64,000 nucleotides of DNA, from contig OU015530.1 in NCBI GenBank assembly GCA_907165065.1, positions 45,882,965 through 45,946,964 of the forward strand. The letters are read 5' to 3'. A program made the translations under genes and the position numbers. The number at the start of each line of letters is the position of its first letter. Within the stretch, counting starts at the first letter, position 1. The notes below the pieces were generated by a model. It had not been told where the DNA came from. It made no database searches and saw only the letters and a program-made list of their open reading frames with translations. This document shows, piece after piece, positions 47,456 through 59,158 of this stretch. Source of the DNA: Caprimulgus europaeus (Eukaryota; Chordata; Aves; Caprimulgiformes; Caprimulgidae).

Positions 47456-50400
47456 CTGTGATGGGAAAAAAAGGAATAAGACTAGACAACACTTAAAAAC
47501 TCACATTTTATTACACAAACACACATTTCTGTTGTATTACTAGGCCTGTAGTGATGACAATATCTAATTTAACAAGAAGATTCCTCCCCTTCCCCTGTGT
47601 TTCTTCTCAGAAAATAACAAAACAAAACAAAAAAATCACTAATGAACACCCCTTCTCCCAAGAAATAAGGAAAATCAGAACCATTTTGTTAATTGTCTTT
47701 TTCCTGCTGTTGCCATGGTGATACTGGCTACTAGACTTCACTGCAGAGTGACAGTCCAACAATTCACACACTACACCCTTTCAGGCACAATGAATGGCTG
47801 TGAAAGAGGCAGAACAGGCACTATTCAGGAAACATGTGATATCTACTCAATGCACTACCTTTCATCCACATTTTCCAAATTGCAGTTAATTTAATTCTAA
47901 ACAAATGGCTAAGGGGTACAAATGAGGATTAAAAGGAAAAGAACATCTTGAGCTCTAATGGGGACGGTTTGTGTGAAGAACAATATAGCACTTTCTTCTG
48001 GTGCCAAGAATGCCGAATTGAAAGATGCACTTTCCCTCTTCTTCTGAGGCCTTAATTTATGCTCTATATCAATAGTGAAATAAACATGGCTGATTTTTTT
48101 TTTTTTTATTTATTTTTTACAAATGATGTAGATTTTGGCTTTTGGTTTGGAAACATGTTTGTTACACGGAGATATAATTTTGATTTTCTTCAAACTAAGA
48201 AGAAACCTCCTCTATTTTTCAAGTGAGACAGTATTCTTGACCAGGCCTCTCATTCTATCTGTCCCTGAAGTTATTGTTTTAAGATGCACAGAAAAAGGCA
48301 TTGCAAATACTTTCAGGTCACCTTAAGAAACAACAACGGACCTTTTGAGAATGTCAGTGCCCGGAAGGAAATTATTATTCACATTAGATTTAATGACAGT
48401 GGGACTTTTTTTTCATGCATTTCTTTTTACTTTTACACATAAACAGTATTATCTTTGCTTAAAATTGATCAATGAACATCTTGAATTTTGTCATATTCAA
48501 TTAAGCATGAGGCAAGACGTTTAAAAAGTTTCTATATTTGGTAATTTATAGCATGACATCATAAGCTCTTGAAAATGTGTCAGACCTACTAATGATTTTA
48601 CTTTCTATGCCACATGAATTATATGTTGAGAATGCAGATGTTGTAAAGGCAAATACGACAGAATAGCAAAATATCTTTAAAGCTAAACTGTTTTTCCCTT
48701 TTCTACCTTAAAACCTGAAAATGATTAAAACCAATGATCTATATAAAAAACTTTCTACTCAGGAGAAATATTCTTCATTGCAGCCATGTTTCTGTCCAAC
48801 TGATGTATGCAAAATGGCTCTTTAGTCATAATGACTATCAATAAAAATTTTACTATAGTTACTTATTCTCCATTTAAGAATACTACAGCTTTTAAGAATT
48901 TCTTACACAGAGTTACCAGACATGTCTTTTTTTTTAATTTGTGAAAAACAGCATTTGATACTGTGTTGCCAATAAACAAAAGGACAAAAAAGCTTGTGAA
49001 CACTTTTCAAGTTTTGCCAATAATTGTGTTCTGACTCACAAATATTTTCTATTATTAGGTTCAAGTGCTCATATTTACAGACTTGGTTTCCTGTTATGTG
49101 CAAATAAAATTTTAAGATGGGATCAATCATTCCTTGCCAAGGCCTCAGACAGAGCTGCACTGCTTTATGATGTACCTTATGTGACACCAATCTGTCCTAT
49201 TATAAGAATATGAAGAAAAGTTGAAGACTTTTAATGACTAATTTTAAATGCAAAGTGGTGCTTTTAAAACCTAGCTACCAAATACATACTTTTTTGTAGC
49301 AGGATCAGATTTTAACAGCAGTGTAGCATTTTAAAAATTCTGTTGAAATAATTTTTTAGTATTTTTTTGTGATAAGCTATTAATTATGCTATCTTTCTTC
49401 TATATGAAGCGACAGAATATGACTATGAAATGCACTTAATTATGGGTAATACAGTTACATGAGCCTGCGCAACAAACAAATATTTTCAGATATCTAAATG
49501 CTTTTAAAAAATGTTAACTCCTATAGTTCTGCACTGACACTAGTGAGGTTGACTGATTAATCATCCTTCAAAATAATTCAATAAATGATATGTTGAAATT
49601 TCTTGGGTAGCACTGCATTGCTGACTTTAACACAAGATGAAAGTTTTTCAAAAGTATCACTTTGCTCTGCAGCTTCCCAACACCTAGTCTTTTAAGGGCT
49701 GATAGCATACTTAGATACCTCCTATGGTTTAGGAAGATTTAATAAATTCATTTAGAAATCTCTACAAAGAGACACTATCTCTCTGCTTTACAGTCTGCAC
49801 TGGTTTTGGTTTGTTATTATGCAGTGTCCAAAATACAGGAGGGCAAGTAGAGTAAAGAGGGAATTGCATACCTGTCTTATTACAACAAGGGCAAAATTTG
49901 TACTGAAGAAGGCACTGGAATGGTAGCACATTCCCATGCAATTATATGTTGTTGTCTATGCTAGAAAGTGAATTTTCGGGCTCCTTTTAGAGCATGTAAT
50001 CTGAATTTTACTATATACATTGATGAAAAGGGATGTAGATAAGCATGGACATAAGAGGTAGCCAAATCAGAGCCTGGAGGCCTAATACCTTCAGCCTATG
50101 CTGGACAAATGTGTGCCTACAAGCTAGTGATAAACACATTCTTATGGAATGCTGATGCTAGTTAGACATGAAAAAAGCTGTCTACAAATTTCCCATGGTT
50201 ATTTCATAGTCTACCTCATCCAAACAGCTAATGGAAAGCCCTTCTTCATGCTAATGGGAAGCCCTTCCTTATCCATCATGTTTCTATCATGCCAGGGCTC
50301 TGCTTAGACGTCTTCTTGGTGCAGTCTCTTGAAAGGAGAATGCTAAAGATACTTTCTTCAGTTTCAACTGCTTTATCCAAGAATATGTAAAATTTCTAAG

Positions 50401-53400
50401 TTAAATTCAGCCAAAATATTTCATACACTTTCACTGCCACCACCAAAGCTCCACTCACTGTCTATGAAATTAGCTTCCTTCCCCTTAGAGCTCGGCTCAT
50501 TTTTGTTCAAGTGTTAGCCAAATCTTTAAAGTTTAGGCACTTTCAGAGAGGATTGCCTGAGTTTGTAGTGAAACCTGAAAGTGGGTAAGTATTATAAGGT
50601 TTTTGATTTTCATTGCCAAAAAAAGAGCATGCATTCCTGTAGGATACATGTTGCAAAACTGGTTTTCTGTTATTAGAGTTTCATCAGACACGGAAAAATC
50701 TTTTCTTTTTTTTCTTTTTGTTTTCTGATGGAAATACCTGAGAAGGTAAAAGTGGAAAAAATAACATGATTCTGAATTTTAACAGAAGATTTTGCAGCTA
50801 ATATTTCTCAGGAAGAGCATTTTGATTTTCACTGAAAAAAAAAAAAAAAAAGAGGAAGAAAGCCCCAGCAAAAGTTACAAATCAGGTAAGTAGCAAAACC
50901 ATTAAAAACAGCATGAAAGCAACTCTCTGGAATTCTATCTGCAAACCCTTCATGATTTTACTTCATTTACATTAAAGTTGTTGAAACACATTTGCATGCC
51001 AATCAAATAGTGAACAGACACAGATTTTCATGCCTCTGCCAAAGTGCTCTATTCCAAATTTAGCTCCAAATCCTTAGCAGATCAAGCCTCAGTAAGTTTT
51101 ACTAGACAATTTTGTTGCCTGACCTTGGGCCTTAGTTTCTGTTTTTCATTTTCACTATGGCTTGCTTACTCTTGACAGAATCACAGACCTACTTCCCTCT
51201 ACAGGTCACAGCTCTATCAGTGTGCTGATCAGCCTGCCAGGAATATGATTACTGTAACCAACGTACTCATTGGCAAGTTAGCATACCATTCATTTGAGAG
51301 AGATTGGGCCAACTGAACAGCTGATGTAAATAGGTGTTGTGGAGCAACACTGATTTACAGCAGCTGAGAAGCTGATGCATATCATCTGCTAGCCAAAACA
51401 ACTTCAGCCGTCCAGAGATTCCAGTATCTTTTTCCAATTGTGTATTCCCACACAGAATAGAAGTCTGCTGTTGGGTCATCCAGATGTACAATTGTTTGTT
51501 GAATGTCCATGGAGTATTTTCTCTCCATTTACAAAATAAGTAATCTGACTCTTACTTTCAAATAAGGAGTTCTTATTTATTTCTAAATACAAAAGCATTT
51601 TGTAGAGTAAAGATGACTCATATGGCCAAGGAATAATTTTCTTTTTAGTCCTGTTTTTGATAGGAAAATAATAAGAAAGCAGTATTGGTAGAAAAAAATT
51701 TGTTTGTTTCTTCCCTCTTCCCCTTTTGTTTGAGCACAGATATGTAGATTTGGGCATCTTTCACTGCCAAGCCCTCTCTCATTCTCAGAGGGGTTTTTCC
51801 CAATTGACCTAAGCCTCATCTTGGTTCTAATATAAAACAGCTGAAAAACTTCTACTAGGAAGAAAAAAAAAAGAAACAAGGGAGAAGATATTGTCGTTAG
51901 ACACATACTTGCTCCTTCTAAAGTAGATATATAGCTCCCTGGGCCCACTTTAAAACCAAGGCCAAGATCTGACCTCAGCATTTTCCTGTCTGAGCAGATG
52001 CTTAGCTATGAATTCACTTGTCACTTAAGAAAGGAGCCCTTGATTTATTTTTTTTTCTCCTTCCTCTGCTCTAATAATAAATGTTCCTTTAAAACGATTG
52101 CCTCCACATTTTCTATGCAAAAATTTTCTTTTGTCACTAGGAGCATAACACTTCATGAGATAGATTTTATGTAAAGACTGAAGCCATCACTTTCCAATAA
52201 TTTGAATTATTTTTCCAGAAGATTGCAATTGTTTCCTGTGACATTTCTATGGACAGTTTCTCAAATGCAATGTTTCAATATCAGGAGTAAGTTTTCCTAT
52301 GTCCTCAGAACAAGACCGTAAGCCTGCTCTAAAATGTCAGAAAGAGGAAGAGAGAGGAGCCAAACTGACAGACTGCAGAAGACACTCTGCATGTTGCCTG
52401 TGTTATACAGAACCAGTAATAAATGCATGCAAGCAGAAGTTCAGGGACCATGATGGGGCTGTGGTTCTGCATCTATGCAGAGACATGACCTCATTCAGCT
52501 TTATGAGGATGGAGCTAGCTTCATACAAGTGTCCAAAATGCAATAGGCTATCTATTCAGAAACTTTTGCATGACTTCTCAGACTCTGAGTCACCAGGAGG
52601 AATAACACACCACTGATAGATCTTATTAATCAACTTTTTACCCACTACAGCTGTGTAAAACGTTCACAGTGAAACAAGAAACCACCCATGACTCTTCTGG
52701 TTTCAGGTTTCCTTATAAATTCAAAACCTAAGTGAAGGTCATTGAGATTTGTGAATCTGTTGAGAAAAATAGGCTGAGTTTCAATGATCTGAAGTGTGGG
52801 AAATGAATGGCTTTTTAAATAATATCAAATGATATATGAATACTAGATCTGATTAATAGAAACAAAAAATCTAATTTTTATTTTTCAATTTGGATTAGTC
52901 TGGAGTGTGATGCTTGTTATAGCATGCAGACACTAAATTAAAGAGAATATTGTCAGAAATTGCTGTAAAGTTAGTTTATTAGATGTAATGCAGTAGGTGT
53001 TTCAGTAAAGAAAGAGGACCTCAACAGGAAATTAAAATGCAAATTTTTTAATATAGATTTATAAAGGAAATAAATTACTCAGAGTGACTATAGTGAACAG
53101 ACCTGATAGAGTAATGTAAGTATGGAATGGAAGTGAAAGGATACCATCACGAAGAGAGATAAGTCTAAAACGAGACTGAAATATTATATACATTGCATTT
53201 AATAAACATGGACAGTTTTAGAGTCAGCAGCAGGGACAAGACAGAGCCAACGTGTTTGATTAGTAATAATGAATATTTCATTTTTGTACTCCAGACCATC
53301 TCAGAAAACTTTCTATGAAAGCATGAGCATTTTTCAAGGCATAGGAGAATTAACTCATTATTTCTTGTAACATACAAAGAAGCTACTACCAATGTGAATG

Positions 53401-54523
53401 TACTACTGTTGAAAAACTTTAAAGATACAAGGACTCTTCTTGTAAGACCTAGAGTCTAAATAAATAAAAAAATAAATCATGATTTACTGGTAAAATCTTA
53501 TGATTGACTGCTCTAACTATATTATATAGCTCAGTATTGGAGACTCTTTTTCTAAAGATCAGGAATGTCAGTCTCATATCTGAACCAATATAGGATGTAA
53601 CCTAGTCTTCAGAATAAGGATGACTTCTTATAATGGATATTCAGGAAGGATGTTAGTATACACAGAAGGACTTAACTTGTCTAATTTTGAACTCTTTCCA
53701 GCATTACAAGTTGTCTTGGCTTATAAACAGACTTCTAGAAAATACTGAGAAAGTCACAGCAGCTGTATCAAAGACTAGGAGGTTTCAGCTTCCTTTGTTG
53801 ATACATGCAGAGGAGGCCCTTGTACATCCCCTGGATCTACAAGGACTATCATGACAAGCATTAATTGCCTGAATGGCTCTGGTTTGGATAATATGTGCCA
53901 CTTTCATTGGAGCTGCTTGAAGGCGCAGGATGTTCATTAAAATCTTAAGGTTTCTATCACATAATACTTTATCAGCCATCAATGCAAGCAAGAGTAGTCA
54001 CTTTGCAAGATTTGTTGTTCATATGCTTGAAATTTTGGGGTTCTCTGACAGTAGACCACATGTTTAGATGAAGAACAGGCTAGCATGTCCAAGCTAAATG
54101 ACTCTCTGAGCCACTGCTACTGCTTTCACCAACTGCTAAGGAAGAGGTTTAGGTTACACAACTCGGTAATAGAACCATTTTCACAGGGTAAGTATAGTTA
54201 AGACATCTTAGAAATAGGAATTCTTGCAAATATTTCAGATTAAAAAAAAAAAAAGAAAGAAAAAAACCCCACAAACATACTCTTGTATCTTGGATTTCAG
54301 TGCTGGTCAAATGTTGTCCAAGTGTGTGGTAAATTTGATTTATTTTCCACCAAGCCATTATGTCATAACAAATCTTTATTTTTCCCTCCATGTTATTGTA
54401 TGGATTTAAAAGTGATGAGGAGATTCCGAGCAATGCTTAGGCATATATGCCTGCAACACGCTGTCAGGTCTGCATTCTACTTCACTGTCACCTACAGCAG
54501 AATACATTAACTTGCCGCATCAG

Positions 54524-54528
54524 CCAAT
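54524..54528 (+). promoter_or_regulatory. CCAAT box upstream of the CpG island
   Basis: CAGCCAATCC matches the NF-Y core with good flanks. It lies about 75-120 bp before the GC-rich block, a usual distance from a start site. Confidence 0.35.
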
Positions 54529-54599
54529 CCTGCTGAATAAACAGAGCTTTTATGAATGTGTATTAGGTATATTTGGAGATATAGAGCCTGCCGATGCTC

Positions 54600-54906
54600 T
54601 CTTATTCTCTCCGAAGTATCAGTGACACCAGTGAACCAGAGGGGACAGGGCGAAGACTGGCGGTTGTCCTCCTCAGGTTTTACACCGCTCCCGGTCTCCG
54701 TGGCAGGACACGGGGACCGCGTTCCCGCCCTTGTTTCCCGGGCGGGGCGGAGCAGCCGAGAGCAGCCGCGCTCCCGCGCCGGGCGGCTGGAGAGCGACAC
54801 CGCGTGGAGGCGTCGGGTGCAGCCCCCCAGCACGCGCTGCGGTGGGAACACGGGGCCGGGCGCTGCTGCCTCGGAGGGGAATTAAACAGGCGGAGGGGGA
54901 AGCGGT
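54600..54906. promoter_or_regulatory. CpG island, candidate promoter and first exon
   Basis: From about 54648 to 54906 I count by eye about 33 CpG dinucleotides, in a window where CpG is otherwise scarce. The island includes CGCG clusters and an SP1-type GC box. There is no retroelement similarity, so it is not a GC-rich repeat. This is the best promoter candidate in the window. Open frames of 106-125 codons on the plus strand and 114 codons on the minus strand overlap it. They are alanine-, arginine- and proline-rich, as expected from GC-rich sequence, and I do not call any as coding. A moderate minus-strand donor (TGTAG/GTGACAG) lies at 54491/54490. I found no strong plus-strand donor. Direction of transcription is undecided. 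Confidence 0.72.
54740..54750 (+). promoter_or_regulatory. GC box (SP1-type)
   Basis: GGGCGGGGCGG in the middle of the CpG island fits the SP1/KLF consensus. Confidence 0.6.
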
Positions 54907-54993
54907 GCTTTGTCTTCAGTCTAGGACTAAGAAAAACATCAACAATTTTTTTTTTCTCCTATTTGTTTTAACTTATATACTAACTTTTCTGGG

Positions 54994-55086
54994 TTTTTCC
55001 CCTCTCCCCTCCTCCCTCCCCCCCCCCCTTTTTTTTTTCTTTTCCTTTTAATTTTTTTTCTTTCTTCCCCCTTTTTTTTTTTCTTT
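54994..55086 (+). repeat. Polypyrimidine tract next to the CpG island
   Basis: 93 nt of C and T with only AA at 55050-55051, including a C11 run (55018-55028) and several T8-T11 runs. It ends in TTCTTTAG at 55088, which looks like a splice acceptor but may be just a by-product of the tract. The purine strand could form a triplex. Confidence 0.88.
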
Positions 55087-58000
55087 AGTTTGCATCTTGC
55101 ACCTAAAAAGGACACCTGACTCTCTCTCCATTTCCCTTTTATTATTTACCTCCTCCCATCAAACTAGCAGTACAAAGAAGTGTCAACAGGGGATCCAGTT
55201 TTCAGCTTAAAGCCCTGCACAGCTGGAAAGCAGAGATGGATCTGCATCCTCTGGTTCAGTACAGCTGTGCCCCAAAATAGACCTTCAAACCATTTACATT
55301 GTCCACAGCAGCCCCAGTGGTGGGAGGATCTGGGGGAACCTGTACTTCCCACTCTGTCCTGGTTCCTGCAAACCTCCATTTTTCTACTTGTGCTGTGAGG
55401 AACCAGCCTCTATACTGACTTCACAGGCCTCACGGTCTTTCAGAGAGAGATACGTTAAAGCAATTACAGAACCTGAACTGAGCTCTGCATAGTTTAAAGT
55501 TTTATGGAGTACTTTGTTTTAAGAGCTTGAAATCTTGACAACAATAGATAGAGAGATCACTAAATAATGGTGTTGTCTATGCATCTTGTCTTATTTTTCT
55601 GGAGTCCGTGGCTCCTGACATATAAAAAATGCAGAACCACTAACTGACAAAGCTATCCTTTAGCTTTTACCTTTGCAGCATTACCTGTCTCACATATATT
55701 GTATATGCATCATTACAATCAGCCATGTCTCTCAGAAGAAAGCTCTGTTGTCTTCATCCCTTTTTACAAGACAGCACAATAACCCAGACGCTGCTTGATT
55801 CCTCAACAGGAACAAGTTGTATAAGTTTATTGCTGCAGTAAAAACAAGCATAAATCTGCGGACTGGCATGATTTTACTGTTTTACACTGAAAATTATCTT
55901 GAAAGCCTCTGCATTAGTTGTTCCATGGGAAACTTGCCAAATACGATATTGACTCTCCCACTCTGATTTGCATACATTAAAAAATATAGGCCAAACTCCT
56001 TCACTATGGAATAGAAACTGTACCCACATACATTTCAAAGCAGGCTTGAGAGCAAGGATTTGGTACATTCTTATCTGCTTTAACAGTACCCCTAGAAGTT
56101 AATGTTCCTCTTGAACTGAAAAAGTTTTTTTGCATAAGTATCTACTGTTCGAAAAATTTGCTGTTTACTGAATACTGAAATACTGAAACAAATTATTACT
56201 TTAGTCTTCAATTGAAAATTTCACCACTATAAAATAATAGTTTTATTTTTAATTTCTTTGAAAAAGGTCAAAAACCTCCTCATCTGAGCATTTTCTGATT
56301 CTTGATACAGAAACCTTGGTGGCTGCTTTTCAATGTTAAATAATAAGTTGCGTATAAAATAAGTTCTAATTTATTCTAAGCCTTCTGAGTTATGTGCAAG
56401 GAAAAGACAGACGTTTTCTGTTATTTTAAGCAATGAGGTGCTTAGCTGATTTATTAAGCAAACCTGTATGCAATGCTGCTAACTCTTCTGGTTTTGTCAT
56501 GAGTTTATAGTGCTTCTCTTAAGCAATAATTTCTTGGAACTGTGTACTTTCATGATACTCATCACTCTTTTAAACAAAAATATATCATGCTTTAGACATC
56601 ATGCAAGCGTAAATTGTTTGTGATTATAAAGTAAATTTATCTCTAAGGCTGAAAAAAACCAGCCAAAAAGAGGAATGAAATATAATTCATATTTATTTTA
56701 GCCAGTGTATATTCAAATCCATCTTATTATTTTATTGGGCTTTATTCTTAATTTTCCATTGTTTTATTATTGCAATCTTTTTTTTTTAAAAAAAAGAAAG
56801 TAGAAAGTACCTAAATGAATTTTAGATAATTTTTAATAAAATAGGATAAGTACATATAATTTATCAATTTTTTAAAGACAGAAAAACCAATACAAAACAA
56901 TAATCCTTCTTGAAACATGCACTATCTCTTCCCTCCACCCCACTCCCCCCCAAAAAAAAGAGGCAAAACCAACACAAATCACTGTCTCCTAGTAGCAAAA
57001 TTACAAAGCAAAAATATAATTCAGAACAATCAATTTTTCAATATATGGCAGTCTTATAAAAGATAGAATTGCTTTCTTATCTTAAACAACTCATCAGAGT
57101 AAATCAGTAAATAAATATCAACTTTTCACTGAGAAAGTATCTATGCAAGAGAAGAAAAATAGTGCAATTCATTTAAAATATATAATATACCATTAATGTG
57201 TTCATTTTTTTAATTTTTTTTTTTCTAATTGAAGGCAAAGATAATCACTGAACCCTGACTAACACATTTGTAAGAGTGGTTTTGGTCAGACTGGAAAATA
57301 AAAAGGACTAGAGCCTTTCTTTTCACTGTTGTCCAGCTTCATATTAAGTCGTTACTATTATCTTCTCTGTGCTAGAAATATCAAGTCTTTCCATTGTTAG
57401 AGAAAATTATAACTACTTGTTTGGTGTAAATACTTAACTGTCCAACTCAGAAGGATCTCCAGAAGCCCAGGCTAAATCGAAGAGTAGACCTTTGGTTTCT
57501 TTGACGTGTTGAAATAATGGGTTTTTTGTGGTCACTCAAAGACTAACCTGTGAATACTTTTATGTTAACATATCATCCCAAACACACAAAGACAAAATCT
57601 TCTCAAATATACTGACAAAAGCCCTGTGTGCCACAAAATGTGACACTATAGGAACCTTCAGGTGCTCCCTTACTAAATGACCTATTATGTACCTGGCAGA
57701 AATTTTATGAAGCCCCATATAGACCCATGCTCTGAAAGATGTAGGATTTCCAATTAATCCTTCGAGTCAGATTTATTTATACTGTGGTTCTCTAGTCAGA
57801 AATAAAACCAAGGCAATCTGTCCTACTTAAAACAGGTACAAGAGTGAAATTAGAAGCTACAGTTCTGTGTGGATATATTAGAGTTCTAAGAGATAATTTT
57901 GGGGTTGGCAATGATTTGGCATCCTCTAAGTTCTGAAAAGAAGTAACCAACATATGGGATATTCTACTACAAACATATGGGGCCAGAATTATTTTCCACT

Positions 58001-59004
58001 GGGTGAAAATTGCTCAAAGGAAATATTGTCAAAACAAGACCTTCTTGAATCTTGATTCCTACACCCAGAATTGCAGAAGAATAACACAGTGCCTGTCATC
58101 AGGGCAGGAACTCAACCTTATTAGGTGTACAGCCTTAGGGATTAGCGTAAACAGAAAATATGAATAATAATCTCCATAGCTGATCTCCTAGTTTTGTGAG
58201 TCACAAACTTTGAAGAGGTTTATGTTCTCTTACCCAGGTCAGGCTAATCTTTCTTCTGTTGCTATGTTGGCAGGTGAATTATCACACTCTGAACAAAATT
58301 CTAAATAAAAAATATTGTATTCATCCCTGCTGTAAATGAGAGCTGGTTTCAAATGAAGATTTTTATCAGTGTAAAGGTTCCAAAAACATATGCTGGTAAA
58401 CATCTTTTATTTTGTTTCTTGCAGTTCCAAAACTAAAGATATTTCAGTCTTACTATTATTGTAAATTTCACTCTAATGGTGATTTACCACCTAGTCACCC
58501 ATTGCCAGGAAACTTAGTGTTGTAGTCTTACTGGCTGACTGAAGTGGCCTTTACTGAACTGTAAGCATGACTGATTATTAGGAAAGCAGAGTGCAGAAAC
58601 AGAATCTAAGAGATTTATATTGTTTGGAATACATGTTTCCTATAATAACAACAGTCCTGGTTTTACATTCATGGCCATATGAGGCAGACAACCATCAAAA
58701 AAAAAAAAAAAAGATAAATGTTTACTGGAAGAACTGGAAGCCTAATGAAAAAATCACTAAGGTTAGCAGTCTTGAAACTTCAGTAACTACTTAGTCATAC
58801 AAGTGTGTGCTAACTGAGCTACTCTTAGCCAGAGGACATAAAAGTGCTTTCTCAAGCTGCTATGTGCAATTTTCACTAATAAGACCCATAATACAGATGG
58901 GCAAACCTCAAAAGGTTCAGAGTTTGGACTCAGTTCCAGTAAGCACACATGCACATTTGAGTTATACCTCCTTTCGTGTCTGCAAAATTGGACTGGAATC
59001 CTGA

Positions 59005-59107
59005 CAAAAGTGAGCTTTCTTCTCCTGGGATAATTCAGCACTTCTAGTCATGACTGCAAAGCAAGTTCTCTTCTCTTGGAGTAATTCAGCACTCTTAGTC
59101 ATGACTG
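59005..59107 (+). repeat. Imperfect 51/52-bp tandem duplication
   Basis: Unit 1 at 59005-59056 and unit 2 at 59057-59107 share TAATTCAGCAC, TTAGTCATGACTG-like and TTCTTCTC/TTCTCTTC blocks. The units have diverged at several positions, so the duplication is not recent. Confidence 0.85.
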
Positions 59108-59139
59108 AAAATGTAGATGAAGAGTTAAAAGAAAAATAA

Positions 59140-59158
59140 AATATATATATATATATAT
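59140..59158 (+). repeat. (AT)n microsatellite
   Basis: About nine AT units followed by GTATATAC. Confidence 0.9.

Larger units (their letters stand above)
44057..54599. other. 10.5-kb unique AT-rich stretch upstream of the CpG island
   Basis: No coding gene or repeat family is recognised. Two minus-strand exon-like segments (46281-46329, 47431-47455) and a cysteine-rich 105-codon plus-strand frame (52299-52616) are treated separately. A-runs occur near 50836 and 54242. The blocks at 47300-47450 and 47750-47990 are less AT-rich and look like sequence that might be conserved, but that is only an impression. Confidence 0.5.

Noticed and set aside
50510..50590. Exon with donor GTGG/GTAAGTA near 50584 and frame RGLPEFVVKPESG
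   Set aside because: The acceptor lacks a convincing pyrimidine tract. It is one of several similar chance-level pairs.
53785..53991. 68-codon minus-strand frame resembling a transposase-derived fragment
   Set aside because: The impression could not be tied to any family, and no terminal repeats or further blocks were seen.
54507..55051. 106-125-codon frames across the CpG island on both strands as coding genes
   Set aside because: GC-rich sequence lacks stops by composition. The peptides are Arg/Ala/Pro-rich without domains, and several frames on both strands are open at once.
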